This document shows, in pieces, positions 1 through 7,736 of a DNA stretch of 64,000 nucleotides. The notes beneath the pieces are model-generated. The model was not told the DNA's origin. It saw only the letters and a program-made list of their open reading frames with translations, and did no database searches. Position numbers and translations under genes: made by a program. Source of the DNA: Acinetobacter pollinis (GTDB taxonomy: Bacteria; Pseudomonadota; Gammaproteobacteria; Pseudomonadales; Moraxellaceae). Location: NCBI RefSeq assembly GCF_015627175.1, contig NZ_VTDQ01000006.1:1-64000 (forward strand), in the 5' to 3' direction. The number at the start of each line of letters is the position of its first letter. Position 1 is the first letter of the stretch.

Positions 1-1307
1 GTGTAGGAATGCCACTTACTCAAAATCAAAAAGATGTTGCATGGCCGTGCAATAAAGAAAAGTACATTGTCCACTACCCTGAAACACGAGAAATCTGGTC
101 TTTTGGTTCTGGCTATGGTGGAAATGCATTACTTGGCAAAAAATGTCTTGCATTACGTATTGCATCCGTTATGGGGCGTGAACAAGGTTGGCTTGCAGAA
201 CATATGCTTATACTAGGCATCACCAACCCTCAAGGTAAAAAGCATTATATTGCAGCAGCTTTTCCATCTGCTTGTGGTAAAACAAACTTTGCGATGCTTA
301 TTCCACCAAAAGAATATAATGGCTGGAAAATAGAAACCGTTGGGGATGATATTGCTTGGATTAAACCAAGTGAAGATGGTCAACTCTACGCGATTAATCC
401 TGAAGCGGGTTTCTTTGGCGTTGCACCAGGTACAAATACAAAAACTAATCCAAACTGTATGGCAACCTTACATAAGGATGTGATTTATACCAATGTTGCT
501 GTATCTGATATAGGTGAAGTATGGTGGGAAGGTCTTACCAAAGAAGCACCTAATAATCTAACAAATTGGAAAGGTCAACCACATCAAGACGGTGAAAAAG
601 CCGCACATCCAAATGCTCGTTTTACAGTTTCTGCATCGCAATGCCCATCCATTGATGCCGACTGGGAAAATCCAGCGGGTGTACCAATTTCTGCCTTTAT
701 TTTTGGTGGCCGTAGAGCTGATACCATTCCTTTAGTTTCAGAGGCATTTGACTGGGTTGATGGTGTATACAAAGCAGCCACTATGGGTTCTGAAACAACT
801 GCAGCAGCCGTCGGACAACAAGGTGTTGTACGTCGTGACCCATTTGCTATGTTGCCATTTACAGGATACAACATGGCGGATTACTTTGACCACTGGTTAC
901 AAATCGGCGATCAACTAGAAAAACAAACGAAAATTCATGGGACGAAAGTTCCAAAAATATTTAATGTAAACTGGTTCCGTCGTGATGATCAAGGCAATTT
1001 CATCTGGCCTGGTTTTGGTCAAAACATGCGTGTACTCGAATGGATTATTCAACGTTGTGAAGGTCAAGCGAATGCAACTGAAACACCAATTGGACTAGTT
1101 CCAGAATACGAAGATCTAAATTGGACTGGAAGCAACTTTTCTGAAGAACAATTTGAACAAGTGACCGATCTTGATCAAGCGCTTTGGATTCAAGAAGTTG
1201 AAAGCCATCATGCGCTTTTTGAGAAGCTAGGTCATAAACTTCCACAAGCTTTAATCAAAAGACAGCAAACTTTGTTAGAAAAATTAAAAGAAAATATATA
1301 TGCTTAA
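1..1307 (+). CDS. pckG: Phosphoenolpyruvate carboxykinase, GTP-dependent (3' part)
   Basis: GTP-dependent PEP carboxykinase converts oxaloacetate to phosphoenolpyruvate, the first committed step of gluconeogenesis, in the cytoplasm. The frame is open to the left edge of the window, so the gene starts upstream; about 430 of the usual roughly 600 residues are present. Counting from the first visible Met (position 9), the phosphate-binding loop with the active-site cysteine reads ACGKTN at residues 88-93. It is followed by GDDIAWI (metal/nucleotide site) and further on [18 protein letters not shown] and NWFRRD, all typical of the GTP class and not of the ATP class. A hairpin terminator follows. 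The identity is certain; only the N-terminus is missing. Confidence 0.96.
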   Translation, partial: VGMPLTQNQKDVAWPCNKEKYIVHYPETREIWSFGSGYGGNALLGKKCLALRIASVMGREQGWLAEHMLILGITNPQGKKHYIAAAFPSACGKTNFAMLIPPKEYNGWKIETVGDDIAWIKPSEDGQLYAINPEAGFFGVAPGTNTKTNPNCMATLHKDVIYTNVAVSDIGEVWWEGLTKEAPNNLTNWKGQPHQDGEKAAHPNARFTVSASQCPSIDADWENPAGVPISAFIFGGRRADTIPLVSEAFDWVDGVYKAATMGSETTAAAVGQQGVVRRDPFAMLPFTGYNMADYFDHWLQIGDQLEKQTKIHGTKVPKIFNVNWFRRDDQGNFIWPGFGQNMRVLEWIIQRCEGQANATETPIGLVPEYEDLNWTGSNFSEEQFEQVTDLDQALWIQEVESHHALFEKLGHKLPQALIKRQQTLLEKLKENIYA

Positions 1308-1332
1308 TATTTTAAACATATAGCAGTAAATT

Positions 1333-1359
1333 ATGGCCACATTATCGTGGCCATTTTTA
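1333..1359 (+). terminator. Rho-independent terminator of pckG
   Basis: An 8-bp stem, ATGGCCAC with GTGGCCAT, encloses a 6-base loop and is followed by a T-rich tract, 25 bases after the pckG stop codon. Confidence 0.8.
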
Positions 1360-1435
1360 TAATATCTCTATAGAAAATTTAAATATTTAAGCTTAATATG
1401 CTTTCACGTCCTACAACAATAGATATGGAAAACTT

Positions 1436-1864
1436 ATGATGAAAAAATTAATATTTACAACTTCATCAATTGCCTTACTCTCTCTTACAGCTTGCCAAAA
1501 TGTACCTCAAAAATACAATGGTAATGCAGGCTATCAATTAGAGAGCAAAACAAATAATAGTGCGATTATTAGCTACACTTTAGCGGTACAACCAAATCAT
1601 GCATTTAATCAAACTAAACTTGAAAATGCGTGTAAGAAAACTTTAGGTCAAAACCAAAGCTACAATGTAAAAATTCTAAGTACAGATGAAATTATTAACC
1701 CTGCCAATACAAACCCATCTAACGGTATTAATATTGGACATAGCAAAACAACTTTTGGACTTGCTAACACCAATACAGGCGACAACAATATGGCTTCACG
1801 CACAGCATTAGGTACACATCCTAATACCTTAACTGTCGTACGTTATCAATGTACTCCTAAATAA
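1436..1864 (+). CDS. Small predicted lipoprotein of unknown function
   Basis: The 142-residue product starts with a lipoprotein signal: basic MMKK, a hydrophobic stretch, then the lipobox LTAC with the lipidated cysteine at residue 20. It should therefore be anchored in the envelope. The rest is Asn/Thr-rich, with two further cysteines (KLENACKKTL and RYQC near the C-terminus) that could form a disulfide. Two adjacent ATG codons (1436 and 1439) are possible starts; the second gives the usual MKK beginning. It is a single gene between pckG and folD, with which it converges over a shared terminator. I do not recognise a named family. Confidence 0.75.
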   Translation: MMKKLIFTTSSIALLSLTACQNVPQKYNGNAGYQLESKTNNSAIISYTLAVQPNHAFNQTKLENACKKTLGQNQSYNVKILSTDEIINPANTNPSNGINIGHSKTTFGLANTNTGDNNMASRTALGTHPNTLTVVRYQCTPK

Positions 1865-1889
1865 AAAGCACAGCTTTGCTGTGCTTTTT
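1864..1889. terminator. Bidirectional terminator between the lipoprotein gene and folD
   Basis: A perfect 11-bp stem, AAAAGCACAGC with GCTGTGCTTTT, around a TTT loop. It has A/T tracts on both sides, so it can end transcription from both convergent genes. It begins inside the lipoprotein stop codon. Confidence 0.85.
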
Positions 1890-1903
1890 ATGAAATCAAC
1901 CGT

Positions 1904-2752
1904 TTAAGCCAATGCTTTCTCAGCAGCTTCTACAGTTTGACGGATCAATGTAGTAATCGTCATTGGTCCAACACCACCAGGTACTGGAGTGTAAGCAGAA
2001 GCGATCTCTTCGATACCAGCCAACTGAATATCACCTACACCACCATTTTCACGAGGATGGAATCCAGCGTCAACTACAACAGCACCTTGCTTAATCCAGT
2101 CTTTCTGAATAAGCTCTGCTTTACCTACAGCACCTACAATAATGTCTGCTTGTTTTACAAGTTCAGCTAAATTCTGAGTACGAGAATGACAGATTGTAAC
2201 AGTTGCATTGGCCTGTAAAAGCATCATTGCCATAGGCTTACCCAAAATAGCAGAACGACCAACCACTACCGCATGCTTTCCTGAAATCTCAATATTATTT
2301 TCTTGAAGAATTGTCATAATTCCTGCAGGTGTAGCAGAACCATATGCAGACTCTCCCATTGCCATACGACCAAAACCGAGACAAGTCACGCCATCGACAT
2401 CTTTTTCTAAACGAATAGCATCAAAGCATGCACGCTCATCAATTTGTGCAGGCACGGGATGTTGCAATAAAATACCATGAACATCTGGATTAGCATTTAA
2501 TTTTTCAATTTCAGCAAGTAACTCTTCAGTCGTTGTACTTTCAGGAAGCTCAATTTTTAATGAGTCCATTCCAACACGACGACATGCATTTCCCTTCATA
2601 CGTACATATGTTGCAGATGCGCCATCATCACCAACTAAAATTGTTGCTAATATTGGAGTACGCCCAGTTTTTGCCTTAAGTACCTCTACTCGTTGAAGTA
2701 AGTTACTCTCAATTGTTTTTGCTAATGCCTTTCCATCTAGAACCAGTGCCAC
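1904..2752 (-). CDS. folD: Bifunctional methylenetetrahydrofolate dehydrogenase / methenyltetrahydrofolate cyclohydrolase
   Basis: FolD interconverts 5,10-methylene-, 5,10-methenyl- and 10-formyl-tetrahydrofolate with NADP and feeds one-carbon units to purine and formyl-Met synthesis. At 282 residues it has the full family length. The substrate-site signature YVRMK with the catalytic lysine is at residues 49-53. LLQHPVP, the [11 protein letters not shown] dinucleotide-binding segment and the C-terminal [12 protein letters not shown] signature are all present. It is a single gene that converges on the small lipoprotein gene. The tRNA-Cys/tRNA-Leu unit on the opposite strand begins about 100 bases upstream of its start. 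Confidence 0.97.
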   Translation of the reverse strand: MALVLDGKALAKTIESNLLQRVEVLKAKTGRTPILATILVGDDGASATYVRMKGNACRRVGMDSLKIELPESTTTEELLAEIEKLNANPDVHGILLQHPVPAQIDERACFDAIRLEKDVDGVTCLGFGRMAMGESAYGSATPAGIMTILQENNIEISGKHAVVVGRSAILGKPMAMMLLQANATVTICHSRTQNLAELVKQADIIVGAVGKAELIQKDWIKQGAVVVDAGFHPRENGGVGDIQLAGIEEIASAYTPVPGGVGPMTITTLIRQTVEAAEKALA

Positions 2753-2860
2753 GGCGCATCTCCACAGATCATTTTTAAACTAATAACGCAATAATACATG
2801 ATTATTTTAGCAATTTTATTTTATATGCTGATTTTATGAACATATATCCACAATTATCTA

Positions 2861-2888
2861 TTGTGTTTTTTCAAAAGGTTGCTAATAT
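2861..2888 (+). promoter_or_regulatory. Sigma-70-type promoter of the tRNA-Cys/tRNA-Leu unit
   Basis: A -35 box TTGTGT (2861-2866), a 16-base spacer and a -10 box TAATAT (2883-2888) lie 17 bases before the tRNA-Cys gene. Found by eye; no start site has been mapped. Confidence 0.55.
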
Positions 2889-2905
2889 GTGCATCACCAA
2901 GACAT

Positions 2906-2979
2906 GGCGGGGTGGCAGAGTGGTCATGCAGCGGACTGCAACTCCGTGTACGCCGGTTCGATTCCGACCTCCGCCTCCA
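2906..2979 (+). tRNA. tRNA-Cys (anticodon GCA)
   Basis: 74 bases with an encoded CCA end. The 7-bp acceptor stem GGCGGGG/CTCCGCC closes with one G-U pair. The anticodon loop CTGCAAC carries GCA at 2938-2940, and the T arm contains GGTTCGATTCC. It is followed after 11 bases by tRNA-Leu and is probably co-transcribed with it. Confidence 0.96.
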
Positions 2980-2990
2980 ATCTTGGTAAA

Positions 2991-3076
2991 GCCCGGGTGG
3001 TGAAATAGGTAGACACAGGGGATTTAAAATCCCCCGCCCACAAAGCGTGCCGGTTCGAGTCCGGCCCCGGGCACCA
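2991..3076 (+). tRNA. tRNA-Leu (anticodon UAA), copy 1
   Basis: 86 bases with a long variable arm, as expected for a class II tRNA, and an encoded CCA. The acceptor stem GCCCGGG pairs with CCCGGGC. The anticodon loop TTTAAAA carries UAA at 3025-3027. It is identical in sequence to two more copies at 4221 and 7458. This copy lies in a unit with tRNA-Cys; the other two have their own promoters. Confidence 0.97.
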
Positions 3077-3100
3077 TTTTAAAACACTTAAAATGGTGCC
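3070..3100 (+). repeat. Perfect 13-bp inverted repeat spanning the tRNA-Leu 3' end (copy 1)
   Basis: GGCACCATTTTAA is followed by the 5-base loop AACAC and then TTAAAATGGTGCC. The left arm begins inside the acceptor stem and contains the encoded CCA. A hairpin here would compete with the tRNA acceptor stem in the precursor. It could mark 3' processing or slow the polymerase before the terminator. Confidence 0.8.
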
Positions 3101-3106
3101 AAAATT

Positions 3107-3130
3107 AACCAGCTATAAGCTGGTTTTTTT
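3107..3130 (+). terminator. Terminator of the tRNA-Cys/tRNA-Leu unit
   Basis: An 8-bp stem AACCAGCT/AGCTGGTT with a 3-base loop and a following run of T. The same hairpin follows the other two tRNA-Leu copies. Confidence 0.85.
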
Positions 3131-3188
3131 GTATCTTATTTTTATAATTTAATGGGCTATGTGATGATAGCCCACTTAAAATATATTG

Positions 3189-4022
3189 TTAGGTTAATGC
3201 CAATACAACAACTGCAAAACACATACAATAAATTCCAAACAAATGCCAACGTCCACTTTCTAACCATGAAGATAGCCATTTTAATGCGGCTAAGCCTGCA
3301 ATAAAACTTGCCACCATTCCTACTAAACTAGGCACAATGAACTGACTCATATGTACATGCATTCCAGCTTGTGTATGTAATAAACGTACAAATTCTTTAA
3401 GAATAATGACTGGTGTAAGCACAACAGCTAAGGCAAAACTAAATTCTTCAACTTTCTGACGAGATAATCCAAGCAATAATCCTGTAGATATGGTAGCACC
3501 TGAACGTGAAAAACCACGGAACGGTAAACAAAGCGCTTGGACTGCTCCAATAATAGAAGCCTTTTTTAGATCTAATTCATATTTTTGATCTTGCTTTAAA
3601 CGAGATGACAAAATGATAATAATACCTGAAGCAAATAATGCTGTTGCCATGAGTTTAGAGTTACTAAAAAGGTGTTCAATTTCAAAACTTTCTGCATTAC
3701 CAAAAAATACATGTTTAATAAACGATTGTAATGCCAATCCTAAGCATCCAGTTACTGCAGTCGCAGCAATAATATAAAATGCTTGCTTTTTAAAGTTCTG
3801 TACCGATGAAAAATATGTTTTCTTCCATGAACTCCAAAAATAAACAATAACTGCAAACATCGTTCCTGTATGTAACATAACCAATAAGAATGTCATTTCA
3901 GGTGCCGAAGGATCAAAACCCATCAATTTTTCAGCTAAAATCACGTGAGATGAACTTGAAACTGGAAGTAACTCTGCAAGCCCTTGAATAATTGCCAGTA
4001 TAATGACATGGAATAAATTCAT
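3189..4022 (-). CDS. uppP: Undecaprenyl-diphosphatase
   Basis: UppP (BacA) removes one phosphate from undecaprenyl diphosphate at the inner membrane. This recycles the lipid carrier for peptidoglycan and other surface polymers, and overexpression gives bacitracin resistance. The 277-residue protein is hydrophobic throughout. It carries the two family signatures: the N-terminal GLAELLPVSSSSH (glutamate and serine catalytic region) and RGFSRSGATIS, with the conserved arginine, in the middle. It is a single gene on the opposite strand from the flanking tRNA-Leu copies 1 and 2. The neighbourhood is not an operon, so the gene may have been inserted between, or bracketed by, the duplicated tRNA units. 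Confidence 0.93.
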   Translation of the reverse strand: MNLFHVIILAIIQGLAELLPVSSSSHVILAEKLMGFDPSAPEMTFLLVMLHTGTMFAVIVYFWSSWKKTYFSSVQNFKKQAFYIIAATAVTGCLGLALQSFIKHVFFGNAESFEIEHLFSNSKLMATALFASGIIIILSSRLKQDQKYELDLKKASIIGAVQALCLPFRGFSRSGATISTGLLLGLSRQKVEEFSFALAVVLTPVIILKEFVRLLHTQAGMHVHMSQFIVPSLVGMVASFIAGLAALKWLSSWLESGRWHLFGIYCMCFAVVVLALT

Positions 4023-4180
4023 TAAAATACTCTTTTTAAAATTCTTGGGGGCTTTATACGAACCATTTCTTATAAAGACATTAAAAAAAACAATTCATTT
4101 ACTATCTTATTAATTTTGATTTTATTTTATACACCTATTTTCGATTTGAATAAAACATCAGCAACAAAAGAAATAATCTC

Positions 4181-4209
4181 TTGCTATTAGTTATATAATT
4201 CTCTAAGAT
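4181..4209 (+). promoter_or_regulatory. Putative promoter of tRNA-Leu copy 2
   Basis: TTGCTA (4181-4186), a 17-base spacer and TAAGAT (4204-4209) end 11 bases before the tRNA. The predicted start of transcription is only a few bases upstream of the mature tRNA, as in copy 3. Confidence 0.5.
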
Positions 4210-4220
4210 TCATCACACAT

Positions 4221-4306
4221 GCCCGGGTGGTGAAATAGGTAGACACAGGGGATTTAAAATCCCCCGCCCACAAAGCGTGCCGGTTCGAGTCCGGCCCCGG
4301 GCACCA
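4221..4306 (+). tRNA. tRNA-Leu (anticodon UAA), copy 2
   Basis: Identical to copies 1 and 3 over all 86 bases, including the encoded CCA and the UAA anticodon. It stands alone between uppP and the exported-protein gene (both on the other strand), with its own likely promoter and a terminator hairpin. It is therefore an independent transcription unit. Confidence 0.97.
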
Positions 4307-4336
4307 TTTTAAAACACTTAAAATGGTGCCAAAATT

Positions 4337-4360
4337 AACCAGCTTATAGCTGGTTTTTTT
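4337..4360 (+). terminator. Terminator of tRNA-Leu copy 2
   Basis: AACCAGCT/AGCTGGTT stem with loop TAT and an 8-T run. The T run abuts the stop codon of the minus-strand gene at 4360. Confidence 0.85.
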
Positions 4361-5037
4361 TATTTTTCTAGCATCCAATCTATAGCTGCATCAAATAAAA
4401 CATAACCTTCATTAGATAAATTATTAAATGTATCATTGCTTAGAAAGAACATTAAACGACGTGCAGGCGCTAGACTTTCATAATCCATAGTACTCCCCTT
4501 TTCATAACCCCAAATCGCAGGTTTTTCAGGCTGTCCATAAATTGTAGCAATAATTATTGCACCTAATCCTGGCTTTCCCCAACTCATAGGTGCTTGAGCC
4601 TTATAGACATTCACTACACCAGCATTTAGATGAGCAGACAATGAATGTGGTTGGTTTACCAACCAAAGATATCTTTCTTTCTCTACTTCACCAAAATCTG
4701 AATGAATACGTTTACCAGTCATCGCTAAATCATCAAGATAATCGTTTTCCCAAGTCATTAAAGGAATAGGCAACGTCTTCCATCCCATCTTTAAATTCTT
4801 AGCTGCAACTGTAGAATAAATAAGCACTAAGTCTATATTTTCAATTTTTGATGGATCAATTGACTGATCGACTAGATCAACCGTATTTCCCTTTTTCTGT
4901 AAATATGCTTGAATCGTACGATCGGACTTTATATCAACACCATTCATCTGAGAAACCAGCATAATATGTGCAGCGTGGGCTTGTGATATAAAAACAACCA
5001 TAAATGTTAAAAAAATATAACGTAATAATGAGAGCAT
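4360..5037 (-). CDS. Exported ThuA-like protein downstream of a TonB receptor
   Basis: The longest frame begins at a TTG at 5064. The ATG at 5037 has AGGA 8 bases upstream and starts a clean signal peptide (MLSLLRYIF... cleavage after AHA, residue 22), so I use it, giving 225 residues. The mature protein looks like a Rossmann-type fold: an initial HIMLVSQMNG strand, LVLIYSTV in the middle, and a C-terminal segment APARRLMFFLSNDTF...GYVLFDAAIDWML. That last part resembles the end of ThuA-like proteins with a glutamine-amidotransferase-like fold. This is pattern memory rather than a search. The gene is 65 bases downstream of the TonB receptor, on the same strand and probably co-transcribed. This suggests an exported role linked to the receptor's ligand, which is unknown. 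Confidence 0.8.
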   Translation of the reverse strand: MLSLLRYIFLTFMVVFISQAHAAHIMLVSQMNGVDIKSDRTIQAYLQKKGNTVDLVDQSIDPSKIENIDLVLIYSTVAAKNLKMGWKTLPIPLMTWENDYLDDLAMTGKRIHSDFGEVEKERYLWLVNQPHSLSAHLNAGVVNVYKAQAPMSWGKPGLGAIIIATIYGQPEKPAIWGYEKGSTMDYESLAPARRLMFFLSNDTFNNLSNEGYVLFDAAIDWMLEK

Positions 5038-5102
5038 ATATATTCCTATATAGAAATAAACCAAGAATAGGGAGAAATTCTTGGTTTATGATTAGGTATA
5101 AG

Positions 5103-7256
5103 TTAAAACTTCATGGTTGCTCTGAGTGCAAATTCTCTCGCATCGCCTCGAGATACATTTAAGTAAGCAGCTCCATCTAAACCTGTAGTAGAGGTAAAAT
5201 AATCTTTATCAAATAAATTATTTACATTGAACTTCAGATTCAAATTCTTTCCAGCAAGCAATGTGTCATAACTAATAAATGCATTTACTAAAGTATAGTC
5301 TGGAAGTTTAAAATTATTTGACTGATCACCTGGACGATTGCCCACATAATTGCTACTTGCACCAAATCTTAACTGTCCATTTGCAAATTGGCCATAATCG
5401 TAAGACAACGACAATGATGCAGTATTTTTTGCAACATTTGGCAAGTATTTCCCGATCGCAGTCACATTCGTAGAGTCTGTTACTTTTGCATGTGTATAAG
5501 CATAAGTTAGAACAGCATCAACTTTATCCGTCAAACGCCCTGAAATATCTAGTTCTACCCCTTTAGATCTGGCATCTTGTGCAGTTGAAATATTCAAAGA
5601 AGTATCATTATCAATGATATTGGTCTTCTTAATATCATACAGTGCTAAATTGGCAGTAAGACGGTCATCCATCTCATACTTGAGACCAATTTCATAAGAT
5701 TTTGCTTGTTCAGGCGGGGTTGCATTGTTTAATTGCGTTTTATATCCTGCAATCGTCCAACTTGGCTTCAATGATTCAGTGTAGCTAGCATAAGTAGAGA
5801 TTTGGTCATTAAATTTATAAACCAAACCTGCTCTTGGTAACCATTTACCATCGTTAGTATCAGTGTTTACATTAAACGGGCGACCTTTCCCAGCAGTTTG
5901 TTGCCAGTGTGTATAACGTGCGCCCAACACTGCAATCCATTGATCAGTTAGATATAAAGAATCTTGTAGGTAAAAGCCATAAGTGTGTAAGTTATTGGTT
6001 TGATCACTTGCTGTAGCATCAATTGTAGATGGTAAGACAACATTTGAACCAGATAGCGTCTCGTAATTGATACTTTTCTGATTAGCAGCAACAGTACGCC
6101 ATAAATCTTTACGATAATACTGTACATAAGATGCTTCAGTACCTATCTGAATATCATGGCGTAAACCAAAAATTGAGGCTTTACCATTAAGATAAATATT
6201 TCCAAAACTCGAAATACTTTCTGCACCTGTCGTGGCATCATTACTGCGTTTTAATGTATGGGTTGTGGTATTTAAAGAACCTGGTACGGCTCTCATTTGT
6301 CCCGCATCATATAATTCTTTATTATAGCTATAACCTGCATGTAGCATCCAATCTGCATTCAAATAATGATCTAAAGTCAATTGAGCAAGGTGATCCTCAC
6401 CTTTCATTTGATTAGAAGCTGTATCTAAACGCGTATATTTTGAGATAGGAAGTACCTTACCTGTTCCAAAACGGTCAATAATAGTAGAACGATCAAAAGG
6501 TACATCGAACTTATGATATTGATAACTTGCATTTATCTTTGTTTGACCATTATCCCATTGAACACTTGGTGCAATAAGCTGCTGATTATTATATCCAAAG
6601 TTTCTCCAATAATCTTTTCTCGATTGGTCAGCGATCAGACGATAAGAAAACTGACTTGTTCCAATTTGCCCTGTCGTATCTACACTTGCACCTACCCCAT
6701 TTTTTCCACGTGCATAACTCGAGCCATAAATAGAAACCTCTGTACTTTGTTTCTGTTGGGGCTGTTTAGTTACAACATTCACAACCCCACCCGGATCCAT
6801 AATCCCATATAACAATGTTGCAGGTCCTTTCAACACCTCAATTTTACTGACCGCCGCATTCATGATACGCCCTTGAACAATTGGCATACCATTTACCATA
6901 ATTGAACCGTCACGGTTATCCCCAAAGCCTCTTTTCATAACCGTATCTTGTGTACCTGCCAAGGTGTTTCCTTGCGTAATACCGCTCACCTGTGTGAGTG
7001 CATTATCCAAATTTTCTGGCTCGTAGTCTCTAATATACTGAGGTGGTACAACATTCACCGTTTGCGGTGTATCAAGATTCTTTTGTGTACTACGTAAAGT
7101 CGACATATCACTTTTTGCGACATAATGCTGTGCATTTTCATCTTGTGAAGACGAAGTAATTGTAGGAAGCATTAAAGAATCATTTGCATGCGCATATGTA
7201 ATACTAAGTAAAGAAACTGACAGAAGAGTCTTTGAGAATCGAGAAGTGTTTTTCAT
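5103..7256 (-). CDS. TonB-dependent siderophore receptor (first of three)
   Basis: Outer-membrane, TonB-energised transporter of the ferric-siderophore receptor family; the ligand cannot be told from sequence. It is 717 residues with a signal peptide cleaved after AHA (residue 24) and a plug domain from about residue 55 (TPQTVNVVPPQYI, the MKRGFGDNRDGSIMVNG region, KIEVLKGPATLLYG and GGVVNVVTK). The 22-strand barrel ends in the typical terminal phenylalanine (ATMKF). A good Fur-box match lies 38 bases upstream, so iron repression is likely. A small exported protein follows on the same strand. The pair sits between tRNA-Leu copies 2 and 3. Confidence 0.93.
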   Translation of the reverse strand: MKNTSRFSKTLLSVSLLSITYAHANDSLMLPTITSSSQDENAQHYVAKSDMSTLRSTQKNLDTPQTVNVVPPQYIRDYEPENLDNALTQVSGITQGNTLAGTQDTVMKRGFGDNRDGSIMVNGMPIVQGRIMNAAVSKIEVLKGPATLLYGIMDPGGVVNVVTKQPQQKQSTEVSIYGSSYARGKNGVGASVDTTGQIGTSQFSYRLIADQSRKDYWRNFGYNNQQLIAPSVQWDNGQTKINASYQYHKFDVPFDRSTIIDRFGTGKVLPISKYTRLDTASNQMKGEDHLAQLTLDHYLNADWMLHAGYSYNKELYDAGQMRAVPGSLNTTTHTLKRSNDATTGAESISSFGNIYLNGKASIFGLRHDIQIGTEASYVQYYRKDLWRTVAANQKSINYETLSGSNVVLPSTIDATASDQTNNLHTYGFYLQDSLYLTDQWIAVLGARYTHWQQTAGKGRPFNVNTDTNDGKWLPRAGLVYKFNDQISTYASYTESLKPSWTIAGYKTQLNNATPPEQAKSYEIGLKYEMDDRLTANLALYDIKKTNIIDNDTSLNISTAQDARSKGVELDISGRLTDKVDAVLTYAYTHAKVTDSTNVTAIGKYLPNVAKNTASLSLSYDYGQFANGQLRFGASSNYVGNRPGDQSNNFKLPDYTLVNAFISYDTLLAGKNLNLKFNVNNLFDKDYFTSTTGLDGAAYLNVSRGDAREFALRATMKF

Positions 7257-7293
7257 ATAACTAAAAGCAACAAAATTTAAACTAAACGATACA

Positions 7294-7312
7294 TATAATA
7301 ATTCTCATTTTC
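7294..7312 (-). promoter_or_regulatory. Fur box upstream of the first TonB receptor
   Basis: On the minus strand GAAAATGAGAATTATTATA matches the 19-base Fur consensus GATAATGATAATCATTATC at 15 positions by my count. It lies 38-56 bases upstream of the receptor start, where it would cover the promoter. Confidence 0.65.
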
Positions 7313-7419
7313 AATAAATATAAGCGATTTTTATATAGGAAAATTCTATTAATTATTTTTTGAGAAAGATTTATCTTATAAAAATTGTATAAAATACCTA
7401 CATTTAAGCACCAAATTAC

Positions 7420-7448
7420 TTGCATTCCTCATTCATTTTATCTATTAT
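7420..7448 (+). promoter_or_regulatory. Putative promoter of tRNA-Leu copy 3
   Basis: TTGCAT (7420-7425), a 17-base spacer and TATTAT (7443-7448) end 9 bases before the tRNA. The predicted leader is therefore only a few bases long. Confidence 0.55.
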
Positions 7449-7457
7449 CTGCCACAT

Positions 7458-7543
7458 GCCCGGGTGGTGAAATAGGTAGACACAGGGGATTTAAAATCCC
7501 CCGCCCACAAAGCGTGCCGGTTCGAGTCCGGCCCCGGGCACCA
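7458..7543 (+). tRNA. tRNA-Leu (anticodon UAA), copy 3
   Basis: Third identical 86-base copy, with the UAA anticodon and encoded CCA. The downstream inverted repeat has decayed here: only ACCATTT/AAATGGT remains. The terminator hairpin is kept. The copy is flanked by the Fur-controlled receptor on the left and a lipoprotein gene on the right. Confidence 0.97.
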
Positions 7544-7574
7544 TTTTAATATTTTTGAAATGGTATCTAAATTA

Positions 7575-7598
7575 AACCAGCTTAAAGCTGGTTTTTTT
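7575..7598 (+). terminator. Terminator of tRNA-Leu copy 3
   Basis: The same 8-bp stem as after the other copies, followed by seven T. Confidence 0.85.
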
Positions 7599-7736
7599 AT
7601 TGGTGCTGTTAACAAATCAATACAACAGAATATATTTCTTCATAAAAATAAATGAAATCCCAAAATACAAGCACTTATCATCATGAAGGTGAAAGTGCTA
7701 TATTGTCGCGTATTAAAATTATGGAATAGATGAATC

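Larger units (their letters stand above)
2991..3130 (+). repeat. Direct repeat unit 1: tRNA-Leu plus terminator
   Basis: The tRNA-Leu gene and its downstream sequence form a repeat. The first 124 bases (2991-3114) are identical to 4221-4344, and the tRNA part is also identical to 7458-7543. The two nearest copies are 1,230 bases apart, start to start, with uppP between them. Confidence 0.9.
4221..4360 (+). repeat. Direct repeat unit 2: tRNA-Leu plus terminator
   Basis: Second copy of the repeat described at 2991. It is identical to copy 1 through 4344 and then differs by two bases in the terminator loop. Like copy 1 it contains the perfect 13-bp inverted repeat at the tRNA 3' end (4300-4330). 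Confidence 0.9.
7458..7598 (+). repeat. Direct repeat unit 3: tRNA-Leu plus terminator
   Basis: The tRNA part is identical to copies 1 and 2. The segment after the tRNA is diverged, but the AACCAGCT/AGCTGGTT terminator stem is retained. It starts 3,237 bases after copy 2. Copies 2 and 3 also share CACAT immediately before the tRNA, which copy 1 lacks. Confidence 0.85.

Noticed and set aside
1937-2170. Open frame on the plus strand inside folD
   Set aside because: Lies wholly antisense to a conserved gene, with no ribosome-binding site or protein-like composition.
4187-4378. Minus-strand open frame with a GPDSNRH-type sequence
   Set aside because: It is the antisense of tRNA-Leu copy 2 plus flanking sequence. 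This reading of tRNA-Leu is a well-known source of spurious predicted proteins.
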